A DNA stretch of 64,000 nt from an uncultured Sphingomonas sp. (GTDB taxonomy: Bacteria > Pseudomonadota > Alphaproteobacteria > Sphingomonadales > Sphingomonadaceae). Shown here piece by piece: positions 8,539-17,658 of this stretch. The first letter of the stretch is position 1. Each line of letters starts with the position of its first letter. The notes beneath the pieces are model-generated. The model did not search any database. It saw nothing but the letters and a program-made list of their open reading frames with translations, and had not been told where the DNA came from. The position numbers were made by a program, and so were the translations under genes. The stretch is taken from NCBI RefSeq assembly GCF_913777625.1, contig NZ_CAJYTI010000020.1, forward strand, positions 310,001 to 374,000, read 5' to 3'.

Positions 8539-9855
8539 GTGCGCATTGCGATGATCGGCACGGGCTATGTGGGCCTGGTATCCGGAGCCTGCTTCTCGGA
8601 CTTCGGCCATGAAGTCATCTGCGTGGACAAGGACGCGCGCAAGATCGAGCTCCTCCACCAGAACGTCATGCCCATCTACGAGCCTGGGCTCGACGCGCTG
8701 GTCGCCAGCAACGTCAAGGCGGGCCGGCTGTCCTTCACCACCGATCTTGCCGAGGGGGTCAAGGATGCCGACGCGGTGTTCATCGCCGTCGGTACCCCCA
8801 GCCGCCGTGGCGACGGCCATGCCGATCTCTCCTACGTCTTCGCCGCAGCGCGCGAGATCGCCGAGAACCTCACCAAGCCGAGCGTGATCGTCACCAAGTC
8901 GACCGTGCCGGTGGGCACCGGCGACGAGGTCGAGCGGATCATCGCCGAGGTCGCGCCCAACAGCGGCGCCAAGGTCGTCTCCAACCCCGAATTCCTGCGC
9001 GAAGGCGCCGCGATCGAGGACTTCAAGCGCCCCGACCGCGTCGTCGTCGGCACCGAGGACGAGTTCGCCCGCCAGGTGATGCGCGAGATCTACCGCCCGC
9101 TGTCGCTCAACCAGTCGGCCCCCGTGCTGTTCACCGGCCGCCGCACGTCCGAGCTGATCAAGTACGCCGCCAACGCGTTCCTCGCGGTGAAGATCACCTT
9201 CATCAACGAGATCGCCGATCTGTGCGAACAGGTCGGCGCGGACGTGCAGGAAGTGTCGCGCGGCATCGGCATGGACAACCGCATCGGCGGCAAGTTCCTC
9301 CACGCAGGACCCGGCTATGGCGGCTCGTGCTTCCCCAAGGACACGCTGGCGCTGATGAAGACCGCGGCCGACAACGAGACGCCGCTGCGCATCGTCGAAG
9401 CCACGGTGCAGGTGAACGATGCCCGCAAGCGCGCGATGGGCCGCAAGGTCATCAAGGCGATGGGCGGCGACGTGCGCGGCAAGACGGTCGGCATCCTCGG
9501 CCTCACCTTCAAGCCCAACACCGACGACATGCGCGACGCCCCCAGCCTGTCGATCATCGCCGCGCTGCAGGATGCCGGCGCGACGGTGAAGGCCTATGAC
9601 CCCGAGGGCGTCGAGCAGGCGAGCAAGCTGCTCACCGACGTCGAGTTCGTCGCCAATCCCTATGCCGCCGCCGAGGGCGCCGACGCGCTGGTGATCGTGA
9701 CCGAGTGGGACGCATTCCGCGCGCTCGACCTCACGCGCATCAAGAACAGTCTGAAGGCGCCGATCCTTGTCGACCTGCGCAACATCTATCCGCCGGCCGA
9801 GCTGGAGCGCGCCGGCCTGCAATATACCGGCGTCGGCAAGCCGAGCCGCGACTGA
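8539..9855 (+). CDS. ugd: UDP-glucose 6-dehydrogenase
   Basis: Oxidises UDP-glucose to UDP-glucuronate with 2 NAD+, feeding exopolysaccharide or glycan synthesis in the cytoplasm. The GTG start at 8539 follows AGGGG and gives MRIAMIGTGYVGLVSG, the Rossmann dinucleotide site at the extreme N-terminus as in the family. The catalytic Cys264 is in GPGYGGSCFPKD and the C-terminal domain carries GLTFKPNTDDMRDAPS. At 438 residues it is the normal length. The leader upstream (small ORF, hairpin, terminator) may control it. A hairpin follows its stop. Confidence 0.96.
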   Translation: MRIAMIGTGYVGLVSGACFSDFGHEVICVDKDARKIELLHQNVMPIYEPGLDALVASNVKAGRLSFTTDLAEGVKDADAVFIAVGTPSRRGDGHADLSYVFAAAREIAENLTKPSVIVTKSTVPVGTGDEVERIIAEVAPNSGAKVVSNPEFLREGAAIEDFKRPDRVVVGTEDEFARQVMREIYRPLSLNQSAPVLFTGRRTSELIKYAANAFLAVKITFINEIADLCEQVGADVQEVSRGIGMDNRIGGKFLHAGPGYGGSCFPKDTLALMKTAADNETPLRIVEATVQVNDARKRAMGRKVIKAMGGDVRGKTVGILGLTFKPNTDDMRDAPSLSIIAALQDAGATVKAYDPEGVEQASKLLTDVEFVANPYAAAEGADALVIVTEWDAFRALDLTRIKNSLKAPILVDLRNIYPPAELERAGLQYTGVGKPSRD

Positions 9856-9863
9856 TCCGCCTG

Positions 9864-9891
9864 CCCGCTCCCGCAAGTTGGCGGGAGCGGG
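9864..9891 (+). terminator. Hairpin after ugd
   Basis: Perfect 11-bp stem CCCGCTCCCGC / GCGGGAGCGGG (9864-9874, 9881-9891) with loop AAGTTG, 8 bases after the ugd stop. No T tract follows, so termination is likely but may be incomplete. Confidence 0.6.
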
Positions 9892-9952
9892 TATGCCGCG
9901 CTAAACAATAACTAGATCGCATGCAGCGGCGGGGCTTTTTACATGCCCCTTC

Positions 9953-10894
9953 ATGCTGCAAACGAGCACCATGGATTCCGCCACCGCATCGCCGCCGCCG
10001 TCGCTGACCCACCTCCAGCGGCTCGAGGCCGAGAGCATCCACATCCTGCGCGAAGTCGTCGCCGAGGCCGAACGGCCGGTCATGCTCTATTCGATCGGCA
10101 AGGACAGCGCGGTGATGCTCCATCTCGCGCGCAAGGCCTTTTACCCGGCGCCCCCGCCCTTCCCGCTGCTCCATGTCGACACGACCTGGAAGTTCAAGGC
10201 GATGTACGAAATGCGCGAGCGCTCGGCGGCCGCCGCCGGCATGGAACTACTCGTCCACCAGAACCCTGAGGCCAAGGCGCGCGGGATCAATCCGTTCGAT
10301 CACGGCGGCCTCCACACCGACTTGTGGAAGACCGAGGGGCTGAAGCAGGCGCTCGACAAATACGGCTTCGACGCGGCCTTCGGCGGTGCCCGGCGCGACG
10401 AGGAGAAGAGCCGCGCCAAGGAGCGCATCTTCAGTTTCCGCACCGCCAGTCACCGCTGGGACCCCAAGAATCAGCGGCCCGAGCTGTGGCGGCTGTACAA
10501 TGCCCGCAAGGCCAAGGGCGAGAGCATCCGCGTCTTCCCGCTCTCCAACTGGACCGAGCTCGACATCTGGCAGTACATCCTCGCCGAGGGCATCGAGATC
10601 GTGCCGCTCTACTTCGCCGCGCCGCGCCCCACCGTGGAGCGTGACGGCATGCTGCTGATGGTCGATGACGAGCGCTTCCGGCTGCACCCCGGCGAGGTGC
10701 CGGTCGAACGCTCGATCCGCTTCCGCACCCTCGGCTGCTATCCACTCACCGGCGCCGTGGAGAGCACGGCGGACACGCTGGAGAGCGTGATCCAGGAAAT
10801 GCTGCTCACCACCACCAGCGAGCGCCAGGGCCGCGCGATCGACCATGATCAGGCCGCCAGCATGGAGAAGAAGAAGCAGGAGGGGTATTTCTGA
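9953..10894 (+). CDS. cysD: Sulfate adenylyltransferase small subunit
   Basis: With CysN forms ATP sulfurylase, making adenosine 5'-phosphosulfate from sulfate and ATP. PAPS-reductase-fold protein with the PP-loop [18 protein letters not shown], the motif [20 protein letters not shown], and the closing [15 protein letters not shown]...[10 protein letters not shown], matching CysD over its whole length. The start is uncertain: ATG 9953 or ATG 9971 (307 residues, closer to the usual roughly 300, preceded by ACGAG). Its stop overlaps the cysNC start by one base (TGATG), so the two are translationally coupled. Confidence 0.96.
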   Translation: MLQTSTMDSATASPPPSLTHLQRLEAESIHILREVVAEAERPVMLYSIGKDSAVMLHLARKAFYPAPPPFPLLHVDTTWKFKAMYEMRERSAAAAGMELLVHQNPEAKARGINPFDHGGLHTDLWKTEGLKQALDKYGFDAAFGGARRDEEKSRAKERIFSFRTASHRWDPKNQRPELWRLYNARKAKGESIRVFPLSNWTELDIWQYILAEGIEIVPLYFAAPRPTVERDGMLLMVDDERFRLHPGEVPVERSIRFRTLGCYPLTGAVESTADTLESVIQEMLLTTTSERQGRAIDHDQAASMEKKKQEGYF

Positions 10895-12807
10895 TGACCG
10901 CCTACCGCCCCGACGCGCTGATCGCCTCCGACATCTCGGCCTATCTCGAACTGCACCAGCACAAGTCGCTGCTGCGCTTCCTCACCTGCGGCTCGGTCGA
11001 CGACGGCAAGTCGACGCTGATCGGCCGCCTGCTCTATGATTCGAAGCAGATCTTCGAGGACCAGCTCGCCGCGCTGGAGAATGATTCGAAGCGCGTCGGC
11101 ACCCAGGGTCAGTCGATCGACTTCGCGCTGCTGGTCGACGGCCTCGCCGCCGAGCGCGAGCAGGGCATCACCATCGACGTCGCCTATCGCTTCTTCGCCA
11201 CCGAAAAGCGCAAGTTCATCGTCGCCGACACCCCCGGCCACGAGCAGTACACCCGCAACATGGTGACCGGCGCCTCCACCGCCGATCTCGCCGTGATCCT
11301 GATCGACGCGCGCAAGGGCGTGCTCACCCAGACCAAGCGCCACAGCTATCTCGCCCATCTGCTCGGCATCCGGCATCTGGTGCTGGCGGTGAACAAGATG
11401 GATCTGGTCGACTATGACCAGGCGGTGTTCGACCGCATCGTCGCCGACTATGCCGCGTTCGCCGGCTCGATCGGCATTCGCGACTTTACCGCCATCCCGA
11501 TCTCCGGCTTCCGCGGCGACAATGTCACGACGCGCAGCGATGCGATGCCCTGGTTCGCCGGCCCGGTGTTGCTCGACCATCTGGAGACGGTGGACGTCGA
11601 TGCGGAGGCGGACCGGATCAAGCCGTTCCGCATGCCGGTCCAATGGGTAAACCGCCCCAATCTCGACTTCCGCGGCTTCGCGGGGCTGGTCGCTAGCGGG
11701 ACCATCCGGCCGGGCGATCCGGTCCGCATCCTGCCCTCCGGCCGGACCAGCAGCGTCGCACGGATCGTGTCGATGGGCGGCGACAAGGACATCGCGGTCG
11801 CGGGCGAGTCGGTCACGCTGACGCTGGCGGACGAAGTCGACTGCTCGCGCGGCGATGTGATCGCCGCCGCCGATGCGCCGCCGCAAGCGGCAGACCAGTT
11901 CAAGGCGACGCTCGTCTGGATGGACTCGGCCGAGCTGCTGCCCGGCCGCGCCTATTGGCTCAAGCTCGGCACGCAAACGGTAAGTGTCGTCGTCCGCGCG
12001 CCCGAATATGCGATCGACGTCAACACCATGGCGCGCAGCGCGGTGAAGACGCTGGCGCTGAACGACATCGGCGTCGCCGAGATCGCCACCGACCGCGCCA
12101 TCGTGTTCGAACCCTATGCCGACAGCCACGACCTCGGCGGCTTCATCCTGATCGACAAGCTGACCAACGCGACGGTCGGCGCCGGCATGCTCGAATTCTC
12201 GCTGCGCCGCGCCCAGAACGTGCATTGGCAGGCGATCGAGATCACCCGCGAGGCGCATGCCCAGCAAAAGGGCCAACAGCCGCGCCTGCTCTGGTTCACC
12301 GGGCTTTCGGGTTCAGGCAAGTCGACCATCGCCAATCTGGTCGAGAAGAAGCTGCATGCGCTGGGCAAGCACAGCTTCCTGCTCGACGGCGACAATGTCC
12401 GCCACGGCCTGAACCGCGACCTCGGCTTCACCGATCAGGACCGGGTGGAAAATATCCGCCGGGTGGGCGAAGTTGCCAAGCTGATGACCGATGCCGGCCT
12501 GATCGTGCTCACCGCCTTCATCTCGCCGTTCCGGGCCGAGCGCGCGCTCGTACGCTCGCTGCTGCCCGAAGGCGAGTTCTTCGAGATCTTCGTCGACACG
12601 CCGATCGAGGAAGCCGAGCGGCGCGACGTGAAGGGCCTCTACAAGAAGGCGCGCGCGGGCGAGATCGCCAACTTCACCGGCATCTCCAGCCCCTATGAGC
12701 CGCCGATCGCCCCGGAGATCCGCATCGACACCACCCGCACGACGCCCGAGGAAGCCGCCGAGCAGATCGTCGAGGCGATCATGGGCGTGTGGAGCCCGGT
12801 GCTGTGA
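10894..12807 (+). CDS. cysNC: Bifunctional sulfate adenylyltransferase subunit 1 / APS kinase (CysNC fusion)
   Basis: Fusion of the GTPase subunit of ATP sulfurylase with APS kinase (NodQ-type), yielding PAPS. Residues about 20-430 are CysN: GTPase P loop [21 protein letters not shown]2/G3 region [15 protein letters not shown] and [13 protein letters not shown]4 NKMD. Residues about 460-637 are CysC with its own P loop [14 protein letters not shown] and the [17 protein letters not shown] substrate motif. The fused form is typical of many alpha- and some betaproteobacteria. PAPS can serve cysteine synthesis or sulfation; no sulfotransferase is visible in the window. Confidence 0.97.
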   Translation: MTAYRPDALIASDISAYLELHQHKSLLRFLTCGSVDDGKSTLIGRLLYDSKQIFEDQLAALENDSKRVGTQGQSIDFALLVDGLAAEREQGITIDVAYRFFATEKRKFIVADTPGHEQYTRNMVTGASTADLAVILIDARKGVLTQTKRHSYLAHLLGIRHLVLAVNKMDLVDYDQAVFDRIVADYAAFAGSIGIRDFTAIPISGFRGDNVTTRSDAMPWFAGPVLLDHLETVDVDAEADRIKPFRMPVQWVNRPNLDFRGFAGLVASGTIRPGDPVRILPSGRTSSVARIVSMGGDKDIAVAGESVTLTLADEVDCSRGDVIAAADAPPQAADQFKATLVWMDSAELLPGRAYWLKLGTQTVSVVVRAPEYAIDVNTMARSAVKTLALNDIGVAEIATDRAIVFEPYADSHDLGGFILIDKLTNATVGAGMLEFSLRRAQNVHWQAIEITREAHAQQKGQQPRLLWFTGLSGSGKSTIANLVEKKLHALGKHSFLLDGDNVRHGLNRDLGFTDQDRVENIRRVGEVAKLMTDAGLIVLTAFISPFRAERALVRSLLPEGEFFEIFVDTPIEEAERRDVKGLYKKARAGEIANFTGISSPYEPPIAPEIRIDTTRTTPEEAAEQIVEAIMGVWSPVL

Positions 12808-13523
12808 ACGACGCCCAGCTCGCCCATGCCATCGCCGAAGAAGCCGGGGCGCTGCTGCTGCGCATTCAAAGCGAGTGCGCCGGCGGCGCGCGCGGCGATG
12901 CCGAGGCAAATGCGCTGATCCTCGCGCGACTGCGCGCTGCCCGTCCGGAGGATGCGATCCTGTCCGAAGAGTCGGCAGACGATCCGGTTCGGCTCCACCG
13001 CAGCCGGGTTTGGATTGTCGATCCGCTCGACGGCACCCGCGAATTTGGCGAGCGGCGGGAGGACTGGGCGGTGCATGTGGCGCTGGCCATCGACGGGCGC
13101 CCAGCGGTTGGTGCCGTCGCGCTTCCCCGCCTGGGCCTGACGCTGGCGAGCGATACGCCCCCCGCACTGCTCCCGGCGCAAACGCCCCCGCGCATGCTGG
13201 TGAGCCGCACCCGCGCCAGCCGGCTCTGCGCGGACGTGGGCGGCGCGATCGGCGCGGTGCATGTCGGCATGGGATCGGCCGGCGCCAAGGCGATGGCAGT
13301 GGTACGCGGCGAGGCGGAAATCTACCTGCATTCCGGCGGCCAGCACCAATGGGACAATTGCGCGCCTGTCGCCGTCGCGCTGGCTGCGGGGCTGCACGCC
13401 TCGCGCATTGACGGGTCGCCGATCGTCTATAACGGCGCCAGCACCAGCGTGCCCGACCTGCTGATCTGCCGCCACGAATGGGCCGCGCCGGTGCTCGCGG
13501 CGGTCGCCACCTGCACATCCTAG
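12804..13523 (+). CDS. cysQ: 3'(2'),5'-bisphosphate nucleotidase
   Basis: Removes PAP, the by-product of PAPS use, and so keeps the pathway running. The GTG at 12804 overlaps the cysNC stop (GTGA), giving 239 residues, the normal length. Inositol-monophosphatase-fold metal motifs are present: LSEES near residue 54, [13 protein letters not shown] in the middle and [17 protein letters not shown] near the C-terminus. Third gene of the cysD-cysNC-cysQ operon. Confidence 0.93.
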   Translation: MNDAQLAHAIAEEAGALLLRIQSECAGGARGDAEANALILARLRAARPEDAILSEESADDPVRLHRSRVWIVDPLDGTREFGERREDWAVHVALAIDGRPAVGAVALPRLGLTLASDTPPALLPAQTPPRMLVSRTRASRLCADVGGAIGAVHVGMGSAGAKAMAVVRGEAEIYLHSGGQHQWDNCAPVAVALAAGLHASRIDGSPIVYNGASTSVPDLLICRHEWAAPVLAAVATCTS

Positions 13524-13683
13524 CAGGCATCCGGACAAACACGGATGGGGCTCGCCCCGAATTACCGCGGCGCGCCGCGGGCGGTATTCAGGGTCATGCG
13601 ATGCGGAGCGACTCCCCCCGCCCGTTTTCGCCAGTAGCGCGTATCGGCCAGCCCTGAAGTGACGCAGGGCCCAGCCATTTTGG
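13524..13683 (+). other. Intergenic region after cysQ with GC palindrome
   Basis: No gene seen. A 16-base perfect palindrome CCGCGGCGCGCCGCGG at 13565-13580 lies 41 bases after the cysQ stop and could be its transcription end. The rest leads into the candidate small RNA. Confidence 0.4.
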
Positions 13684-13799
13684 AGTGAGTCGGCGTTCCA
13701 CACTCCGATCCCCCCGTGGGCGCCGACTCACTTTGAGCGTAGAAGAGCACTTGCGCATGGGCCGGTCCGCTTCCCCTCCCTCGGCGGACCGGCTTTTTG
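13684..13799 (+). ncRNA. Candidate small RNA (two stem-loops ending in a terminator)
   Basis: A 12-bp perfect stem (13684-13695 AGTGAGTCGGCG with 13721-13732) with a 25-base loop is followed by about 28 unpaired bases and then a textbook terminator (13761-13799). No plausible ORF runs through it, and the preceding gene ends 160 bases earlier, beyond its own palindrome. This is the architecture of an independent small RNA. The 5' end and promoter cannot be fixed by eye. The alternative is the 3' UTR of the cys operon. Confidence 0.5.
13761..13799 (+). terminator. Rho-independent terminator
   Basis: Perfect 10-bp stem GCCGGTCCGC (13761-13770) / GCGGACCGGC (13784-13793), 13-base pyrimidine-rich loop, then TTTTTGTT. 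Confidence 0.85.
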
Positions 13800-13880
13800 T
13801 TGACCGGCACCTGCTCCCGCCGCCGCAGCGGATTGGTATCTCTTTGGCGTCATAAGGCGTTCACATCCGAAGCCTAGGCG

Positions 13881-15095
13881 ATGACGATGTCGCTTTCCCC
13901 CTTCTGGATGCTGCCGGCACTGGCCGGCCTGCTCTGCACCGCCACGCCGGGCCTTGCTCGTCCGCAACCCTCCACCGAGCGCGTGATCCTTCTGATGCGC
14001 CACGGCGTCCGCTCGCCGCTGGACGGCGAGGTCCCCGCCGGCACGCGCACCCGCCATCCCTGGCCGCGCTGGACCGCGCCTGCCGAGCAGGTAACGCCGC
14101 ACGGCGCCGCGGCCCTCCGCGCGCTGGCGCAGGCCGATCGCCGCTGGCTGGCCACCGCCGGCGTGCTGCCCATACAGGGTTGCCCGGCGCCCGAGTCCCT
14201 GCGCATCTGGACCAACAGCTCGCCGCGCACGATTGCCAGCGGGACCTATTATGCCCAAGGCTTCGCGCCGGGCTGCGCCCTTGCGGTCGGCCACAAGCCG
14301 GTAGGCACAACCGACGCCTTGTTCGAACCGCTGAACCTCCACCCGCCACGCTTCGATGCCGGCAAGGCGGTGGAGTCCATCCAGCGTTACACCGGCGGCG
14401 CCGGGGCACTGACCGAACGCCACCGTGCGGGTCTGGCGATGCTCGAGCGCGTGCTCGCCTGTCCTGCAACGCCGTGCAGCCCGGCCGCCCCTTCTGCCGT
14501 AGCCGCGAGCGCCGACGGCCATGGCATCGACCTTGCGGGGCCGATCCGTGCTGCTTCCGGCACCGCGCAAGTGCTGATGCTGCAATATCTGGAGGGACTG
14601 CCGATGGCGCAGGTCGGCTGGGGGCGCGTTTCGCCGGCGACACTGGCGCAGCTGGGGGCGGTCCATGGCGCGCTGTTCGACGTGTTCAGCCGCCCGCCTT
14701 ACATGGCCGCGTTCCAGATGGCGCCCACGGTCGACCGCATCACGCACGACCTGATCGACGACCATGCCCCCGCGTTCGACCTGCTCGTCGGCCACGACAC
14801 CAATGTCGCAGCACTGGCCGCCGTGCTGGGCGTAGCGGTGCAGGCGCCGGGCTTTGCCGAGAACGACCCGTCGCCCGGCGGCGGCATCGCCATCGCGCTG
14901 ATTCGTGCGCCCGACGGCACCAAGGCCGTGCGACTCTGGTATCGCAGCCAGAGCGCCGCCGATATCCGCACCGCGCGGGCCAGCGCCGCCTGGATCCCGC
15001 TGCGGCTCGCGGGCTGTGACGAAGGTGCGGAGCATCGCTGCCCGCTGCCGCGCTTCCTGAAGCGACTGGAGATCGCGACGGCAGCTGCGCGCTGA
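13881..15095 (+). CDS. Periplasmic histidine acid phosphatase (phytase/glucose-1-phosphatase type)
   Basis: Branch-2 histidine phosphatase of the AppA/Agp kind, hydrolysing phosphomonoesters (phytate, sugar phosphates) in the periplasm. Signal peptide at residues 1-26 (LPALAGLLCTATPGLA). Catalytic motif LMRHGVRSP with nucleophile His41, and the proton-donor motif GHDTN near residue 299. Six or more Cys after export suggest disulfides. 404 residues is normal for the family. Preceded directly by the terminator of the candidate small RNA, so it has its own promoter. The preferred substrate cannot be read from the sequence. Confidence 0.88.
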   Translation: MTMSLSPFWMLPALAGLLCTATPGLARPQPSTERVILLMRHGVRSPLDGEVPAGTRTRHPWPRWTAPAEQVTPHGAAALRALAQADRRWLATAGVLPIQGCPAPESLRIWTNSSPRTIASGTYYAQGFAPGCALAVGHKPVGTTDALFEPLNLHPPRFDAGKAVESIQRYTGGAGALTERHRAGLAMLERVLACPATPCSPAAPSAVAASADGHGIDLAGPIRAASGTAQVLMLQYLEGLPMAQVGWGRVSPATLAQLGAVHGALFDVFSRPPYMAAFQMAPTVDRITHDLIDDHAPAFDLLVGHDTNVAALAAVLGVAVQAPGFAENDPSPGGGIAIALIRAPDGTKAVRLWYRSQSAADIRTARASAAWIPLRLAGCDEGAEHRCPLPRFLKRLEIATAAAR

Positions 15096-15217
15096 CCCGA
15101 CACCCCCGGCGATGGGACAAACATCCCACGCCGCCAGACGCGGTACAGGGTTCGACCTACCCTAGCGAAACCCGGTCCCGCAGCATCCCTGTTCGCGCTT
15201 CGTCTTTCCGCTGTGCC

Positions 15218-16387
15218 TCACGCCGCGCGCGAATAGGCCATCGCCCGGTAGCTCGCGAACAGCTCTTCGAAATGCTGGTCCATCGTGCGGGTGGACGGCG
15301 CATCGGCGGTCGCGCGCATGCGGTGGAACAGCGGCGTGGTCTCGACGAACTGAGTCAGCGCGTCGCGCAGGCTCACGGGATCCGCCGCGCGATAGAGCAT
15401 GCCCTGTCCTTCGACGAACTGGTCCGCGGCGCCGCCCTCATCGGGCACGATCAGCGGCAGGCCGCTGGCGCGCGCCTCGGCCGCGACCATGCAGAAGGTC
15501 TCCGCCTCGCAGCCATGGACCAGCGCGTCCGAACTCGCCAGCACGCGCGCGAGTTGCTCGCGGTTGCTGGTCGGCTCGAACAGCTGCGCGTGCGGGTTGC
15601 GGCCGATCGCGGTGATCACCTTGGAACGCGCGGTGCCGGTGCCGATCAGGATCAGCCCCATGGGGTGCCGCCCCGCCGCCGCTTCCGCAGCCTCGATCAC
15701 CATTGGCCAGCGCTTCTCCGCCGCCAGCCGGCCGACGCCGATCAGCAGCGTCGCCTCGGGGCCCAGGCCGCAGCTGGCCAGCAGCTCGGCGCGCAGGTTT
15801 TCGTCGCGCAGGCTCGGATCGAAATAGCCGGGCTCCACGCCCATCGGGATCGTCACCACCTTGGTGAGACCGCCTTCGGTCAGCCGACGGGCAAGATCGC
15901 GCCCCGCCGTCACCACCTGGTCGAAGCCTTCGTCGAGGCGACGCAGGTGCTGCCAGAACGAGGCGAAGCCCTTGTCGATCGTCTCGCGATTGGCGATCGT
16001 GCCGAACCAGCGATAGGCATAGGCGGCCAGCGGATCGGCATGCATCACCAGCGCGCGCGGTGCCGACCCCTGCCAGCGCGCGACCATCGAGGCGCTGCGC
16101 CACGGCGACGAGGCCTCGACGAAATCCGGTTTCCAGCGATCCAGCGCCGCGTGCAGCGCGGGCTCGTCGTCGAAATAGCGGTAGCGGCGGTCGAGCGGCA
16201 GCAGCGGCGCCGGGATCGTCGCCAGGATCGCGCCATCGCGCTCCTCGAGGATCTCCTCGCGCTCGCCGGGGGCAAGGATGATGATCTCGTGCCCCAGCTT
16301 GGCGCCGAGTTCCATCTTGCGACGGACATAGGTTTTCACGCCGCCGCCATAGGGGCTGTAGAAGGCGCAGACGTCGAGGATGCGCAT
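15218..16387 (-). CDS. Glycosyltransferase family 4 (GT-B fold)
   Basis: Retaining GT-B glycosyltransferase, 389 residues. N-terminal acceptor half begins ILDVCAFYSPYGGGVKTYV; the C-terminal donor half shows LIGVGRLAAEKRW and the E-x7-E-like element CEAETFCMVAAEARASGLPLIVP. The ATG at 16387 overlaps the stop of the upstream deacetylase-fold gene by one base. The pair probably acts on one glycan or glycolipid at the inner membrane. Donor and acceptor are unknown. Confidence 0.9.
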   Translation of the reverse strand: MRILDVCAFYSPYGGGVKTYVRRKMELGAKLGHEIIILAPGEREEILEERDGAILATIPAPLLPLDRRYRYFDDEPALHAALDRWKPDFVEASSPWRSASMVARWQGSAPRALVMHADPLAAYAYRWFGTIANRETIDKGFASFWQHLRRLDEGFDQVVTAGRDLARRLTEGGLTKVVTIPMGVEPGYFDPSLRDENLRAELLASCGLGPEATLLIGVGRLAAEKRWPMVIEAAEAAAGRHPMGLILIGTGTARSKVITAIGRNPHAQLFEPTSNREQLARVLASSDALVHGCEAETFCMVAAEARASGLPLIVPDEGGAADQFVEGQGMLYRAADPVSLRDALTQFVETTPLFHRMRATADAPSTRTMDQHFEELFASYRAMAYSRAA

Positions 16388-17163
16388 CAATGCGTCTCCA
16401 GCAGTTCACGATATTGGCCGAAGCGGCCGCCCTTGGTCAGCGCACCAAGCGTCTTGTCGATGCTCGTCAGCAGCGCCGGTACGGTGACATCCCCCGGATG
16501 CACGCCGAGCCGCATCGCCGGGCGGCGCGGCAGCAGCGCGCGGGCGATCGCCGCCACCGCCAGCGACGAGGCGATCCGGCTCTTGCTGCGGCTGGCCCAG
16601 GTGATCACCGGGCCCTTGGCCAGCACGCGGTCCTGCTGCTGCGGCGCCCAGACGCGGAAATGATCTTCGGCCAGCGCGAAATCGAGGTCGCGCAGCGCCT
16701 CGCGGGCGCCGTCGCCATAGAGCCAGGCGGGCGCGATGAAGCCGGTGACCGGGCGGCCGATGATATCCTCCACCAGCGCCCGACCGCGGGTCATCCGGTC
16801 CCGCGCGGTGGCATAATCGAGGCCGAGGAACTCGCCCTCGCCCGCGGTCATGTGCTTGGCCTTGAATCGCGCGCCGGCCGAGGCATGCTCGGACACATCC
16901 TTGTGGAACCAGCCGTGCAGGAACATCTCGATGCCCGAGTCGGCCCAGGCGCGCAGCCGCGTGGCAAACGGGCTGCCGGGGACGAGCGGCGCCGATCCCC
17001 AGTGATCCGGGACCACCAGCATTGCATAGCGAGGACTGCCGATATGCTTCAGGAACAGCTCGGAAAGCTGGTCGACCGCGCCCTCGGAACGGGGCCCGAC
17101 ATCGTGGATCGATGCGAGCAGGCTGGGGCCCTTGGGCCGTTCGGAGGTGGGTGCGGTCATCAT
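16387..17163 (-). CDS. DUF2334-type polysaccharide deacetylase-fold protein
   Basis: 258 residues, start chosen at ATG 17163 (AAAGAA upstream). Family hallmarks of the NodB-like barrel are seen: LASIHDVGP (metal Asp), MFLHGWFHKD (metal His) and GFIAPAWLYGDG. This fits the DUF2334 branch rather than classical chitin deacetylases. No signal peptide, so cytoplasmic. Coupled with the glycosyltransferase downstream (TGATG); a deacetylation/glycosylation pair on a lipid-linked or small glycan is plausible but not demonstrated. Confidence 0.85.
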   Translation of the reverse strand: MMTAPTSERPKGPSLLASIHDVGPRSEGAVDQLSELFLKHIGSPRYAMLVVPDHWGSAPLVPGSPFATRLRAWADSGIEMFLHGWFHKDVSEHASAGARFKAKHMTAGEGEFLGLDYATARDRMTRGRALVEDIIGRPVTGFIAPAWLYGDGAREALRDLDFALAEDHFRVWAPQQQDRVLAKGPVITWASRSKSRIASSLAVAAIARALLPRRPAMRLGVHPGDVTVPALLTSIDKTLGALTKGGRFGQYRELLETH

Positions 17164-17394
17164 CGTTCTTTGCTGCAGGTGCGAGCGATATAGACCGCCG
17201 GAACCGGGCGGCAAGCGGGCGGAAATTCGACTTTTTCTAACGCACGGAACTTAAAGGGGTAAACGACGCGGTCCGGCGTGAACCGCAGCGAGACTGCCAT
17301 ATTTTCAGACGCTGGGCCAGTGGCGGCAAGCCTACCCTGCAAGGCAGGGGGATCGCATATGAAGCCAGGGACCGGCGGATTTCGAGAAGCGATC

Positions 17395-17489
17395 GTCATT
17401 CCCGCGAAGGCGGAAATCCATTGCCCTGAGCGCCGGGGGAAAGAATCTCGGCATCAGCGCCAATGGATCCCCGCCTTCGCGGGGATGAC
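17395..17489. repeat. Dispersed palindromic repeat (long-armed inverted repeat)
   Basis: Two 29-base arms, 17395-17423 and 17461-17489, are inverted copies matching at 26 of 29 positions, with a 37-base spacer. The arm core (CCCCGCCTTCGCGGGG) recurs at 24159-24184. REP/MITE-like in form, non-coding, in a gap between genes pointing away from each other's 3' ends. Confidence 0.75.
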
Positions 17490-17658
17490 GACGTATTTTG
17501 GCCAAATGCGATGCCCTCCCGCCAAGGGAGGTGGCAGGCCGAAGGCCTGACGGAGGGGTGTCCACGCTAATGGGTCGCCCCCCCCTGCAAGTGGCGATGC
17601 CCCTCCACCACCGCCTTCGGCGGCGGTCCCCCTCCCCCTCCGGAGGAGGATCTGGGGG
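17490..17658. repeat. GC-rich palindromic repeats in the gap beside glmS
   Basis: Between the palindrome and the glmS stop the sequence is a run of small inverted repeats: CCCTCCCGCCAAGGGAGG, GCAGGCCGAAGGCCTG, CACCGCCTTCGGCGGCGG and CCTCCGGAGGAGG. The last two sit directly after the glmS stop and can serve as its terminator. Similar CCCCTCC/GGAGGGG elements occur at 38217-38319 and 39206-39231. No gene seen in 17164-17658. Confidence 0.6.

Noticed and set aside
13881..15095. Glycolytic or cobalamin-pathway phosphoglycerate-mutase-like histidine phosphatase
   Set aside because: RHGVRSP near the N-terminus after a signal peptide and the GHDTN proton-donor motif are features of branch-2 acid phosphatases, not branch-1 mutases.
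17395..17489. Terminal inverted repeats of an insertion sequence
   Set aside because: No transposase lies between the arms (37-base spacer) and no target duplication is evident; it fits a dispersed palindrome better.
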